Shown: in pieces, positions 16,193 to 24,295 of the stretch
Layout of the letters: each line of letters starts with the position of its first letter
How positions within the stretch are numbered: position 1 is the stretch's first letter
Assembly: GCF_938030145.1 (NCBI RefSeq)
Contig: NZ_CALHGM010000021.1
Coordinates: 1-41,223 of the forward strand
Direction of reading: 5' to 3'
Length of the DNA stretch: 41,223 nucleotides
Source: an uncultured Campylobacter sp.
GTDB taxonomy: Bacteria; Campylobacterota; Campylobacteria; Campylobacterales; Campylobacteraceae
Made by a program: the position numbers and the translations under genes
The notes under the pieces: generated by a model
Databases searched by the model: none
Told to the model about the DNA's origin: nothing
The model's input: only the letters and a program-made list of their open reading frames with translations

Positions 16193-17068
16193 ATGCAAAA
16201 TTTAGAAAAATTACAAGAAAAACTGGGCTACAAATTTAAAAATTTAACCCACCTCAAGATCGCTCTTACGCACAAAAGCGCCAAAAACGGACACAACAAC
16301 GAGAGACTGGAATTTTTAGGCGATGCGGTGATGGATCTGATCGTCGGCGAGTATCTTTTCAAAAAATTTAGCAGCGACGAGGGCGATCTGAGCAAGCTGC
16401 GCGCCGCGCTCGTGAACGAAAGCAGCTTTTCTAAATTTGCAAAATTTTTAGGCATCGGCGAGAACCTGAATATGTCGCTATCCGAGGAGCGCAACGGCGG
16501 ACGCGAGAAGCCATCGCTGCTTTCGGACGCGTTTGAGGCGATAATGGGCGCCGTCTATCTTGAGAGCGGGCTGCAAAACACCGCCCGCATCGCGACTGCA
16601 ATTTTAGAAATCCTCTATCCGCGCATAAGCTTTAACGAGCTCGTGCGAGACTACAAAACCGCGCTGCAAGAGCTCACGCAGGCAAAATTCGGCGTCACGC
16701 CCGAATATGTTCTTTTAGGCTCGAGCGGCCCCGATCACAAAAAAAGCTTCGAAATGGCGGCGCTTGTTGGCGGCAGGCGGCTCTCATCCGCCGTGGGAGC
16801 AAGCAAAAAGGAGGCCGAGCAAAAATGCGCGCAAATCGCGCTCGAGCTTTTACAAAACGGTGTCTCGCACGGCACTGGCGCAACAAATGGCGAGCAAACA
16901 GCATACCCTAGCGACGCACAAAACGGCGCGAACTGCGCTCAGAACGGCAAAAAAGGCTCACGAAGCGGCGAACGAGCGCGGGGCAGCACAAAGAGCGAGC
17001 ATAATAATCGAGGCGGTAAAAGAAGCGGGCGCGATACGGACGGCGGCGATCAAGGAGGCGCGCTATGA
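16193..17068 (+). CDS. rnc: Ribonuclease III with Gly/Asn/Arg-rich C-terminal tail
   Basis: ATG 16193 follows AAAAGG by 6 bases, giving 291 residues. The RNase III domain (1-150) carries NERLEFLGDAVMDL, with E40, D44 and D48, and the second acidic motif SDAFEAIMGA. A double-stranded-RNA-binding domain spans about 152-222 (YKTALQELTQ to KKEAEQKCAQIAL). It processes rRNA precursors and structured RNAs. The usual protein ends here, but this one continues for about 68 residues rich in Asn, Gly, Ser and Arg (for example NGANCAQNGKKGSRSGERAR), a charged low-complexity tail that might bind RNA. The stop overlaps the aroC start in ATGA. Confidence 0.94.
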   Translation: MQNLEKLQEKLGYKFKNLTHLKIALTHKSAKNGHNNERLEFLGDAVMDLIVGEYLFKKFSSDEGDLSKLRAALVNESSFSKFAKFLGIGENLNMSLSEERNGGREKPSLLSDAFEAIMGAVYLESGLQNTARIATAILEILYPRISFNELVRDYKTALQELTQAKFGVTPEYVLLGSSGPDHKKSFEMAALVGGRRLSSAVGASKKEAEQKCAQIALELLQNGVSHGTGATNGEQTAYPSDAQNGANCAQNGKKGSRSGERARGSTKSEHNNRGGKRSGRDTDGGDQGGAL

Positions 17069-18180
17069 ATACCTTCGGTGAGAGATTGCGCCTTAGCACC
17101 TTCGGTGAGAGCCACGGCGCGGCGATCGGCGGCGTTTTGGACGGCTTTCCGGCAGGCGTGGCGATCGAGATTTCAAATATCCAAAGCGAGCTTGACCGCC
17201 GCAAGCCGGGCGGCAAATACGCTACGCCGCGCAAAGAAGCCGACGAGATCGAAATTTTAAGCGGGATTTTTGACGGTCGTAGCACCGGCGCGCCGATCGG
17301 ATTTATCATCCGCAACGCAAACCAGCACTCGAAGGACTACGAAAATCTAAAGGATATTTTCCGCCCCGCACACGCCGATTTTTCATATTTTGCCAAATAC
17401 GGACTGCGCGATTACCGAGGCGGCGGGCGAGCAAGCGCGCGCGAAACCGCCGTACGCGCGGCTGCGGGAGCGTTTGCGCAAATTTTGCTAAATCACTTTA
17501 AAATTTCCGTAAAAAGCGGGATTTACGGCGTGGGCGAAATTTACGCCGCAAATTTAGACTTCGACTTTGCGCAAAACAGCGAAATTTTCGCGCTCGATCC
17601 CGCTGTGGAGGGCGCGCAGAAGGAGTTAATTCTAAGCGTCAAAAATGCTGGCGATAGTATCGGCGGCTGCGTGCTAACGCGCGTCACGGGCGTGCCTGCG
17701 GGGCTCGGCGAGCCGCTGTACGGCAAGCTGGATGCGACGCTTGCGGGCGCGCTGATGGGCATAAACGGCGTAAAGGCCGTGCAGATCGGCGCCGGAGTGA
17801 AAGTAAGCGCGCTAAAAGGCAGTGAAAACAATGATTTTATGGGCGCTAGCAAGAATGCGATCCGCACCAACGGCGGCAAGATCGGCGCAAATTTCGCAAG
17901 CAACAACGCAGGCGGGATCTTAGGCGGTATAAGCAGCGGCGTGCCTATCGAGATTATGACCCATTTTAAGCCCACTCCGAGCATTTTCATGGCGCAGCGC
18001 AGCGTGGACGTGCGCGGCGCAGACGCGGTCTGCGAGCTGCGCGGGCGGCACGATCCGTGTATCGCCGTGCGCGGCAGCGTCGTAGCTACCGCGATGGCGC
18101 GACTGGTAATCGCCGATGCGCTGCTGCTAAACGCGAGCGCGACGCTGGGGAATTTAAAGCGAATTTACGGCGAGGATTAA
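17065..18180 (+). CDS. aroC: Chorismate synthase
   Basis: A 371-residue enzyme that makes chorismate from 5-enolpyruvylshikimate-3-phosphate using reduced FMN, the last common step to aromatic amino acids and folate. The signature GESHGAAIGGVLDGFPAG lies at residues 14-31, the second family motif YGLRDYRGGGRASARETAVR at about 112-131, and the C-terminal RGRHDPC motif near 330. The ATG overlaps the rnc stop by four bases, so translation is coupled. Length and motifs are typical. Confidence 0.97.
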   Translation: MNTFGERLRLSTFGESHGAAIGGVLDGFPAGVAIEISNIQSELDRRKPGGKYATPRKEADEIEILSGIFDGRSTGAPIGFIIRNANQHSKDYENLKDIFRPAHADFSYFAKYGLRDYRGGGRASARETAVRAAAGAFAQILLNHFKISVKSGIYGVGEIYAANLDFDFAQNSEIFALDPAVEGAQKELILSVKNAGDSIGGCVLTRVTGVPAGLGEPLYGKLDATLAGALMGINGVKAVQIGAGVKVSALKGSENNDFMGASKNAIRTNGGKIGANFASNNAGGILGGISSGVPIEIMTHFKPTPSIFMAQRSVDVRGADAVCELRGRHDPCIAVRGSVVATAMARLVIADALLLNASATLGNLKRIYGED

Positions 18181-18308
18181 ATTTAGACGGGCACCCTTAA
18201 ATTTTGTAAAATTTCATGAAATTGCAGGGCCGAGCTATGAAATCCCCGCGAGTTAGGCGGGCAAATTTTAAATTTACACGGTAGACCTATCGCGACAAGG
18301 AGGGCAAA

Positions 18309-19712
18309 ATGAGACTTGAGCGTATCGGCGAGGACTCGGCGCTGATCGCGCGCATAGAGGCGATCAACGTCGCGGCGTTCCCCGAAATCGAGCGTATCAG
18401 CATAAAAAATTTCTTAAAAATGTCGCGCAAAGGACAGCTTGAAATCGCGGCGATTTTCGAGGATTTTAGCGCCCTGGGCGGTGGCGCGGCTGATAAACAT
18501 CACGCGGCGAGCGAAAATTTAAACGCGTCGAAACAAGATTTTTGCGCGGTAAAGCGGGATTGCGGCGAAGCGAGCCAAGATCGCGATGCTGCGAGTAAAA
18601 ATTCCGATGCGAGCGACTGCGGCGCGGCAGAATTCGCCTCTTTGAGTTCCGAAAATCGCGACGCGGCAGATAAAAAATCTAATACGACGTATGAAAAATC
18701 CAGCTTGAAAAGTAAAAATTCCAGCGCGGCGAGCGAAAATTTATGCGCGCTGCAAGATTACGGCGAAGCGAGTCAAAATTGCGGCTCTGCGGGTAATTGC
18801 GCCACGGCGGCGCAAAATTTAAGCGGCGAGGAGCTGGTGGGGTTTTGCGTCTATAGGACCGAGCAAACCTACAAGCGCGCGGTTTTGAACCACAAACAGC
18901 CACCGCTTCGCCTAAATGCGGATAAAATTTTAAGATCCAAAGCCCATAGCGGCGCGGAATTCGCTTGCGATGCGGGATCTTTCGGTACTGCGAGCGACGA
19001 AATTTCAAACTACGTTACGAGCAATGAAATTTCATATTTAAGCGTTAGCGACGGGGTTTTGGGCGCGGGCGCGGATCAAGGGCTAGCGAGCGAAAATATA
19101 AAACATGCGGACGACGATTTAAAGCAGGCGAGTGCGGAAGAAATTCTATATCGCGGTGTCGCGACAGATAAAATTTCAAATGTGAGCGCGCACGACGAAA
19201 TTTTACCGAGCGCTACGGAGGGCGAAATTTCGTCCGATGCCGCAAAGGGAAAGATTTTGTGCTACGATGAAAGCGGGATTTCGTGCCGCGATGAAAGTAA
19301 AATTTCGAGTTGCGAGAAGAGCGAACCCTCAAGCGGCAAGCAGGGCGAGATTTTTTACGTGGCCTACCTCGGCATCGATGCGAAATTTCGCGGGCTGGGG
19401 GTTGGCTCAAGGCTACTCGCGCTCATCGCCGAGCAAAATCCGCGCGCGCAAATCGTCCTTGACGTCGAGCCGCCGCACGAGGACGCGCCCAATCTCGCGC
19501 AGCGCCTGCGCCGCATAGAATTCTACGGCAGGCACGGCTTTCGGTGCTGCGGTAAGTTTTTCAACTATGCAGGTCTAAGCTTCGAGATCCTTGCCAAGCC
19601 GCCGCTAAGCGCGCCGCAGCAGGGATTTGGCGTAGCGAGCTTCGTGAAATTTATCGGCGCGGGCAATAAATTTAGATTTAAAATCACCGACGCACCGCTA
19701 TATAAAAACTGA
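18309..19712 (+). CDS. GNAT-family acetyltransferase split by two large low-complexity inserts
   Basis: A 467-residue protein whose recognisable N-acetyltransferase parts total about 200 residues. N-terminal strand and helix lie at 1-58 (INVAAFPEIERISIKNFL), a central strand GEELVGFCVYRTE at about 173-185, and the acetyl-CoA motif YVAYLGIDAKFRGLGVGSRL at about 350-370, followed by FYGRHGF at about 405. Between these are inserts of about 115 and 155 residues, rich in Ala, Ser, Asp and Asn and built around RAATTY cores. GNAT enzymes acetylate amines; the substrate is unknown. AAGGAGG begins 13 bases upstream of the ATG. The inserts fall between core strands, where loops may tolerate them. TGATG couples it to the next gene. 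Confidence 0.75.
   Translation: MRLERIGEDSALIARIEAINVAAFPEIERISIKNFLKMSRKGQLEIAAIFEDFSALGGGAADKHHAASENLNASKQDFCAVKRDCGEASQDRDAASKNSDASDCGAAEFASLSSENRDAADKKSNTTYEKSSLKSKNSSAASENLCALQDYGEASQNCGSAGNCATAAQNLSGEELVGFCVYRTEQTYKRAVLNHKQPPLRLNADKILRSKAHSGAEFACDAGSFGTASDEISNYVTSNEISYLSVSDGVLGAGADQGLASENIKHADDDLKQASAEEILYRGVATDKISNVSAHDEILPSATEGEISSDAAKGKILCYDESGISCRDESKISSCEKSEPSSGKQGEIFYVAYLGIDAKFRGLGVGSRLLALIAEQNPRAQIVLDVEPPHEDAPNLAQRLRRIEFYGRHGFRCCGKFFNYAGLSFEILAKPPLSAPQQGFGVASFVKFIGAGNKFRFKITDAPLYKN
18515..18820 (+). repeat. First RAATTY low-complexity insert in the GNAT gene
   Basis: AAATTT/AAATTC/AAATTG cores start at 18515, 18599, 18716, 18737, 18776 and 18815, separated by 84, 117, 21, 39 and 39 bases, all multiples of three. 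They are read as Asn-Leu, Asn-Ser or Asn-Cys in contexts such as ASENL and SKNSS. A GAATTC at 18630 falls in another phase. Confidence 0.75.
19000..19305 (+). repeat. Degenerate 27-base tandem repeat in the GNAT gene
   Basis: Cores start at 19000, 19027, 19141, 19171, 19198, 19225, 19252 (AGATTT), 19276 (GGATTT) and 19300. Neighbouring intervals are mostly 24, 27 or 30 bases. They encode degenerate nine-residue units of the form D/G-E/K-I-S/L plus five variable residues, for example DEILPSATE then GEISSDAAK then GKILCYDES. The reading phase differs from that of the first insert. Confidence 0.75.
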
Positions 19713-20401
19713 TGCAAAAGCCCGAATTCAGCCTCATCTGCGACGATACGTTTTATAGAATTTTCTCCGCCTCTATCCTTGCGTTTTTTTGCATTTTTAT
19801 CTCTTTGGACATCGGCGGATCGGGGGAGCTATTTTACACGGACAGCCCGCTACGCTCGCAGCGAGCCAAGCCCAGCCTGACGATCGTTTTTTTGTTTTTG
19901 GCGTTACTTTATCTGCGAAGCGGTAGCAAAGAGACGGCGCGCGTGGAATTTGACGAGCTTAAAATATCCTTTCGCAGAGGGCTAGACAAATACGATCTTA
20001 TGCTTGGATGCGTCGATCTGATAGAGCCGTCGTTCGGCTTCGTGCGGACGTTTCGCGTGCCGTTTCTAAGCTACGAACGGTTTTTGAAACTGCAAGAAAT
20101 TTTAAAATTATTGCTTCTTTTTGCATACGCCGCGGGCGTGTTTTTGACGATCAAATTTGACTTTGCTGAGGCTGCAATCTATGCAGCGGCGGGCATTTTT
20201 GCGATTTTAATCGCTTCAAAGCTCGTAGTAGCGCGAAGGTTAGACGGACGAGCGGGGCTACGACTACGCGATTGCTTGCTACTGCGCGGGAGGGACGATA
20301 CGGGTGCGGCGGTATTTTTTTGCATCCGTCCTAGCCGCGCCGAGCGCGAAGCTTTACGGATATATTTTTTGAGAAATTTCAGCTACGACATTAAGGCGTG
20401 A
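19712..20401 (+). CDS. Membrane protein of unknown function (relative of the 20791 gene)
   Basis: A 229-residue protein whose ATG overlaps the GNAT stop (TGATG). Predicted helices lie at about 17-34, 54-68, 128-146 and 150-170, with cytosol-like stretches between and a C-terminal domain containing LRLRDCLLLRGRDD and SRAEREALRIYFLRN. The order of helices and the C-terminal pattern resemble the gene at 20791 (IRKNIVLRFKNRN, SRRDLDEILEYFKQKN), so the two look like diverged relatives. No family is recognised and no catalytic motif stands out. Confidence 0.7.
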   Translation: MQKPEFSLICDDTFYRIFSASILAFFCIFISLDIGGSGELFYTDSPLRSQRAKPSLTIVFLFLALLYLRSGSKETARVEFDELKISFRRGLDKYDLMLGCVDLIEPSFGFVRTFRVPFLSYERFLKLQEILKLLLLFAYAAGVFLTIKFDFAEAAIYAAAGIFAILIASKLVVARRLDGRAGLRLRDCLLLRGRDDTGAAVFFCIRPSRAEREALRIYFLRNFSYDIKA

Positions 20402-20412
20402 AATTTTTCGGT

Positions 20413-20436
20413 TTTCAGCGTAAAATTTAGACCCGC
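20413..20436 (+). repeat. 24-base direct repeat, copy 1
   Basis: The sequence TTTCAGCGTAAAATTTAGAC plus CCGC occurs 11 bases after the stop of the 19712 gene and again, base for base, at 21659. Both copies lie just downstream of the two related membrane-protein genes. Confidence 0.85.
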
Positions 20437-20453
20437 TAGATGTCCGGATAAAG

Positions 20454-20630
20454 CTAAACGTAAACGAAGCGCAAAGGCGGATGCCGCGCGAGTATTTCGC
20501 GGCGAGATTGGGGCTTGATTTCGAGCAAAATTCTGCCCGCGGCAATCGCAGATGAGATCACTCGGCACCCGAAGTAATCCTCGAAGTAGTCGCAGACAAG
20601 CTCGCTCTGTGTGTCTGAAAAGCCCCATAA
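20454..20630 (-). pseudogene. Possible gene remnant in the 20402-20790 gap
   Basis: The gap of about 390 bases between the two membrane-protein genes has an open minus-strand stretch of 58 codons with protein-like composition (SELVCDYFEDYFGCRVISSA, then IAAGRILLEIKPQSRREILA). It lacks a start codon near its beginning and a ribosome binding site. It may be a decayed gene end. The overlapping minus frame at 20383-20640 is Arg/Leu-rich and looks like a shadow. I recognise no family. Confidence 0.25.
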
Positions 20631-20790
20631 TTAGTTGCAAAGATTCACATTGTCCGTCCGCTTAACGAGGATGATCGCCGCTCGTCGCAACTCGCCTCGC
20701 CGCAAGCGCCTCGGCAAATACCCCGCATCTTTAAACGCACCGAAAGCTAGACGACGATAAAATACGAAAATCATACCGAAAAGGAATTTT

Positions 20791-21642
20791 ATGCGAGACT
20801 ATGACAAAGAGCCGATCAAAATCATAGATAGGGCGGTTTACTTTCAAAACAATATTGTTCTTTTTCTTTCACTCGGTTGCTTATATAAAATATTCAATTT
20901 AGAAGTTACTCCGTTAAACTTGAAATTTTACACGCATTTTAGTGCCGATTTAGTTATGTTTATCGTAGTGGTCTTTTTATTGTTGCCGGCTACATTACTT
21001 TGGCCTATTAAAAGAAAGGGCAGTCCCGCGTATTTTTTATTGGAAAATAATAAAATCAGCTATATAAATGCTTTCGACGATAAGCCCGGATCGCTAAATC
21101 AGGCGCTAAATGATTTTTATTTTGTCAAGAAAGAGGGAGTAATAAAAATTTGCGATGCCTGCGATATAGATAAGGTAAGTTTTTGCATTATATCAGAGCT
21201 ATATGATAGCTACGGAAGATTTCATTATTTTTCGTCATACGAGCTGTATAAAAAGTCGTCCATAGGGGTACACATAGGAAAGGTTGTATTGTTTTTATAT
21301 CATACGATAAATTTCATATTGTTCATCTTGCCGTTTAAAATTTATATGCTAATAGGAGCGAGAGAGTCTTTAGGTCTAATCCGCAAAAATATCGTGTTAA
21401 GGTTCAAAAATAGAAATTACTTCCTTATAAATATATATTCTAGGCGAGATCTGGATGAGATACTAGAGTATTTTAAGCAAAAGAATATCCAGATTGTAGA
21501 CAAAGTAGTCTTTATGCCACAAGCACAAAATAAAGGTCTCTTTGCCGATAAGAACGAAATTTGGAGCGATGATTTTGGTGATACGCAAATTCCAAAAGAT
21601 ACGTTTAAGCGTAAGCTTAGGCGATTTTTTAGCTTGGATTAA
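20791..21642 (+). CDS. AT-rich membrane protein of unknown function
   Basis: A 283-residue protein preceded by AAAAGGA. Helices are predicted at about 18-34, 50-68 and 168-190. A soluble stretch of about 95 residues between the second and third includes ICDACDIDKVSFCI, with three cysteines, and the C-terminal part has SRRDLDEILEYFKQKN. It shares its plan with the 19712 product. Codon use is far more AT-rich than in the neighbours, which suggests separate acquisition or a different evolutionary history. A 24-base repeat lies 16 bases after its stop. Function unknown. Confidence 0.75.
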   Translation: MRDYDKEPIKIIDRAVYFQNNIVLFLSLGCLYKIFNLEVTPLNLKFYTHFSADLVMFIVVVFLLLPATLLWPIKRKGSPAYFLLENNKISYINAFDDKPGSLNQALNDFYFVKKEGVIKICDACDIDKVSFCIISELYDSYGRFHYFSSYELYKKSSIGVHIGKVVLFLYHTINFILFILPFKIYMLIGARESLGLIRKNIVLRFKNRNYFLINIYSRRDLDEILEYFKQKNIQIVDKVVFMPQAQNKGLFADKNEIWSDDFGDTQIPKDTFKRKLRRFFSLD

Positions 21643-21658
21643 AGAGCGATTCCGTCCG

Positions 21659-21682
21659 TTTCAGCGTAAAATTTAGACCCGC
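21659..21682 (+). repeat. 24-base direct repeat, copy 2
   Basis: Identical to 20413-20436, located between the AT-rich membrane-protein gene and the following lipoprotein gene. It ends with the GC-rich half CCCGC and includes the AAATTT core found throughout the window. Confidence 0.85.
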
Positions 21683-21719
21683 GGGGTAGAATTACAAAAA
21701 TTTTTACATGGAGCAAACA

Positions 21720-22334
21720 ATGAAAAATTTCTTTCTAGCCGCAATAGTTTGCGCGCTTTTTAGCGGTTGCGCATATGAAGCGCAGTTTAATCAAAACGCC
21801 GATGTGGCGCCGTTTGACGACACTATAAGCGCGACCAACGCCATGCAAAGTGCGCTCATTTATATCCCTAGCGAGCTAATGGGGACGAAAAGCTACGCCG
21901 CAAGCTCGAAGTTAGGCAGAGACGATGAGCTTAAAATCGATGTCGGCGAGTTCGTCGCAGGCGAGGCAAAGCGCTTCTTTGGCACCTACCTAAGGCGCGT
22001 GAGCGTCACCGACGACGAAAAAGCGTTGCAAGGCAAAGGGCTCGTCATCGCACCCGAGCTTAGCTCATTCGGCTTTGGCTTTTACAGCTCCGACGGCATC
22101 GACGTTTCGGCAAAGCCCTACGTGCGCTACAATCTACGTCTAAAAATGTTTAAAAACGGAAAGCCGATCTACAACCAAAATATCGCCGTAAACGAGCGCA
22201 ACTTCGGCGAGGAGGAATTCTTCGGCGGCGGTCAGGGCTCGTATGCGCAGATCGGCGGGATCTTTCAAAAATCTATGGCGAATGATTACGCCGTACACGC
22301 CAGAGAGATTTTGGACGTAATCAACGATAATTAA
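21720..22334 (+). CDS. Lipoprotein of unknown function
   Basis: ATG 21720 is chosen over the ATG at 21708 because GGAG lies between them at the right distance. The product is 204 residues with signal MKNFFLAAIVCALFSGC and a clear lipobox (LFSGC), so Cys 17 would be lipidated and the protein anchored to a membrane facing the periplasm. The mature part looks globular and mixed alpha/beta, with GKGLVIAPELSSFGFG and KPYVRYNLRLKMF. The pattern suggests an outer-membrane-associated lipoprotein of the kind often annotated as hypothetical. No partner gene is obvious. Confidence 0.8.
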   Translation: MKNFFLAAIVCALFSGCAYEAQFNQNADVAPFDDTISATNAMQSALIYIPSELMGTKSYAASSKLGRDDELKIDVGEFVAGEAKRFFGTYLRRVSVTDDEKALQGKGLVIAPELSSFGFGFYSSDGIDVSAKPYVRYNLRLKMFKNGKPIYNQNIAVNERNFGEEEFFGGGQGSYAQIGGIFQKSMANDYAVHAREILDVINDN

Positions 22335-22842
22335 TCGCGCTTGCGCCTTTGTGCGTGGTAAGCGGCATCTGGTCGATTATTTTTGCCTGCCGTCTTGTGG
22401 TAAAATTTGTCGCGGCGATCTTACGACACGCACTTGCGGATCGTTGCGCCTAAAGCTCTGCGATATAATTAGCATGGCTTTAAAGCTCCCATAGACGCGC
22501 TTTCTTGCGGTATTTACTCATTTGGGGCATTGGATTTTGATATCGAGTTTGCCAGCGCTCCAGGCATCAAATTTAATCCCGCAAGCTGGGTAAATTCCGT
22601 AAAATGCACTATGAAATTTAACTCAGCAGTTTGTATTTAAGTGCGGCGAGCCGATAAATTCCTCACCTTGACATACCGCCTAATTCCGTTTTTTAGGGCT
22701 AATCTCCGCAAATAAACTTTTCGCGTTCGCTGCTGCACTTGCATAAAATTCCATATTTGCAGTACCAAAAATTCGATCTAAATTTAAAGCACCGATTAAT
22801 ATTAATTTTTATATCATTACTAAATTTTTTAAGGAGAGAATT
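22335..22842. other. Intergenic stretch, no gene accepted
   Basis: About 510 bases. A 49-codon open stretch on the plus strand ends in TAA near 22640 (KAPIDALSCGIYSFGA then LDFDIEFASAPGIKFN), has no start codon, and may be a remnant. The last 60 bases become AT-rich and probably hold the promoter for the 22843 gene, which has AAGGAGAG before its ATG. Confidence 0.45.
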
Positions 22843-23235
22843 ATGAAAAAGTTTTTATTACTTCCGTTTGCTTTCGCGGCGCTTTTTGCGGCACCAAGCT
22901 GCGATAATGTCCAGCTCAAAGCGGCTGTGGAAGGTATCAATAAGAGTGCACCGCTGAGAGTCGATGAGATTACCACTTTAACGGGCGCCGAGTGCAAGGA
23001 TGGTAGCTTCATCTATAACTACGAGCTAAATGACGGCATGGGGATGAAATTTGACAGTGTCGGAAATGATCAAAAAACCGTGATACAAAATGTCATAGAT
23101 AGCCAAAATAAGCAAATTTTTTGCAATCAGATGAAGGTAATGCATCCGCTAATAAACAGCGCGATATGGAGCTATAAGATAAAAAGTGGCGAAGAATTTA
23201 TAAGGGTAGAATTTAAGCCTAGCGACTGCAAGTAG
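22843..23235 (+). CDS. Small secreted four-cysteine protein of unknown function
   Basis: A 130-residue protein with a signal peptide MKKFLLLPFAFAALFAAPSC; cleavage after AAPS or AAP would leave an exported domain of about 110 residues. C20, C52, C94 and C129 occur in the mature region. It shares motifs and order with the protein encoded at 23816-24295 on the other strand: INKSAPLRVDEITTL versus INEGAPRRIDDATIL, CKDGSFIYNYELN versus CEEGSFIYDYALN, and a final Cys preceded by a charged strand. These are convergent diverged paralogues. No family recognised. AAGGAGAG precedes the ATG. Confidence 0.8.
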   Translation: MKKFLLLPFAFAALFAAPSCDNVQLKAAVEGINKSAPLRVDEITTLTGAECKDGSFIYNYELNDGMGMKFDSVGNDQKTVIQNVIDSQNKQIFCNQMKVMHPLINSAIWSYKIKSGEEFIRVEFKPSDCK

Positions 23236-23815
23236 GGCTTGCGCGAGATTTAAAATTTAGCGCGGCGTGAGTCTTTGCCTGCTTGCTCGCGCCGAATTCG
23301 TTTAAAATTTATCCGCTTCGCTTTTGATTTCGCCTGTGCAAAAGCAACATGCTAAAATCTCTGCTTAGCTTTTACAGCGCCGCCGCGTATAGCATGGCGC
23401 GGATCAGCGTGCATTTTGCCGTCACAAAGCGCTAAACGCGCCGAGTCTTTTTTAAGCCGCGATCTAATTTTGCGTCAGATTCTGCCAGTGGCGTTTTTCA
23501 TTAAAATTTGACTATTTCACGCGGGATTATATCTGTGTAGCAGCGCAAACACCACGTAAAGCTTTAACGCGAAATTCTATAATTTGCGCGGAATTTTATT
23601 TGAAATAGCATCGTAGATTTTGAGTCAAAATTTTAGGATTTATTACTACGCTGCACCTGCTGCGATGAAATTTTGCTAAATTTCGTTCTCGACCTGCTCG
23701 CAATAAAATTCTGCGTCAAACCATGAGCTTGCTTGCGAGCTTACAGAGGTACCAGCCACCAACGCGCCGCCACACAAAACGCGGCTAATCAAATGCCTCG
23801 CTTGGGTTTTAAAAT
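23236..23815. other. Intergenic stretch between convergent paralogues
   Basis: About 580 bases with no accepted gene on either strand. Numerous AAATTT and AATTTC cores occur, and the codon phase breaks every few dozen bases. A region near 23340-23440 has GC-rich codon-like texture but several stops. No clear terminator was found for either flanking gene. Confidence 0.45.
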
Positions 23816-24295
23816 TCACCGCGCACAGCTATTTTTATCAAGCTTTAGCTGTATTGGCGGCAAACCCTCTATCTCGTAATTTAACACCATCGTTTTGCCT
23901 AGCTCCCGCAGGCGTTGCGAGAATTCCGTGCTGCAAAAGCTGGCCTTCGCCTTAGCAAACAGCATCTTTTTTAAAATTTCCGCATCGCCCGCATCCAGCG
24001 CGCTAAGGTCTAAATTTGACGAGCTATTTAACGCATAATCGTATATGAAGCTACCCTCTTCGCATGCGACGCCTTTTAAAATCGTAGCATCGTCGATCCT
24101 GCGCGGCGCGCCCTCGTTTATCCGCGCTAGCGCATCTCGCACCTGTTTGCTTTCGCAGAAATTTCGCTCTAGCTCGCCGCGTTTTTTCTCCGCATAAAAT
24201 TCCATCGCCACATTTGCCAAAATTCCTATTCCAAAGAGCACTAGCAAAATTTTAATCGGCTTATTTAGCCGCGCGCTTAAACTTTGCGCGTCCAT
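23816..24295 (-). CDS. Membrane-anchored paralogue of the small secreted Cys protein
   Basis: Start chosen as the ATG at 24295, whose A overlaps the stop of the upstream methyltransferase (TGATG), giving 159 residues. One N-terminal helix at about 14-32 (IKILLVLFGIGILANVA) would anchor the domain, which then matches the 22843 product: INEGAPRRIDDATIL, CEEGSFIYDYALN, FCSTEF and NSCAR. Four cysteines in the domain correspond to those of the secreted relative. Function unknown. Coupling to a methyltransferase may be incidental. Confidence 0.78.
   Translation of the reverse strand: MDAQSLSARLNKPIKILLVLFGIGILANVAMEFYAEKKRGELERNFCESKQVRDALARINEGAPRRIDDATILKGVACEEGSFIYDYALNSSSNLDLSALDAGDAEILKKMLFAKAKASFCSTEFSQRLRELGKTMVLNYEIEGLPPIQLKLDKNSCAR

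Noticed and set aside
18480..19350. Idea that the GNAT inserts are introns, phage or mobile elements
   Set aside because: The frame stays open throughout, there are no terminal repeats or element genes, and composition shares the RAATTY core with other inserts.
20383..20640. Minus-strand frame of 85 codons
   Set aside because: Arg/Leu-rich composition typical of a shadow frame; the adjacent frame looks more protein-like but lacks a start.
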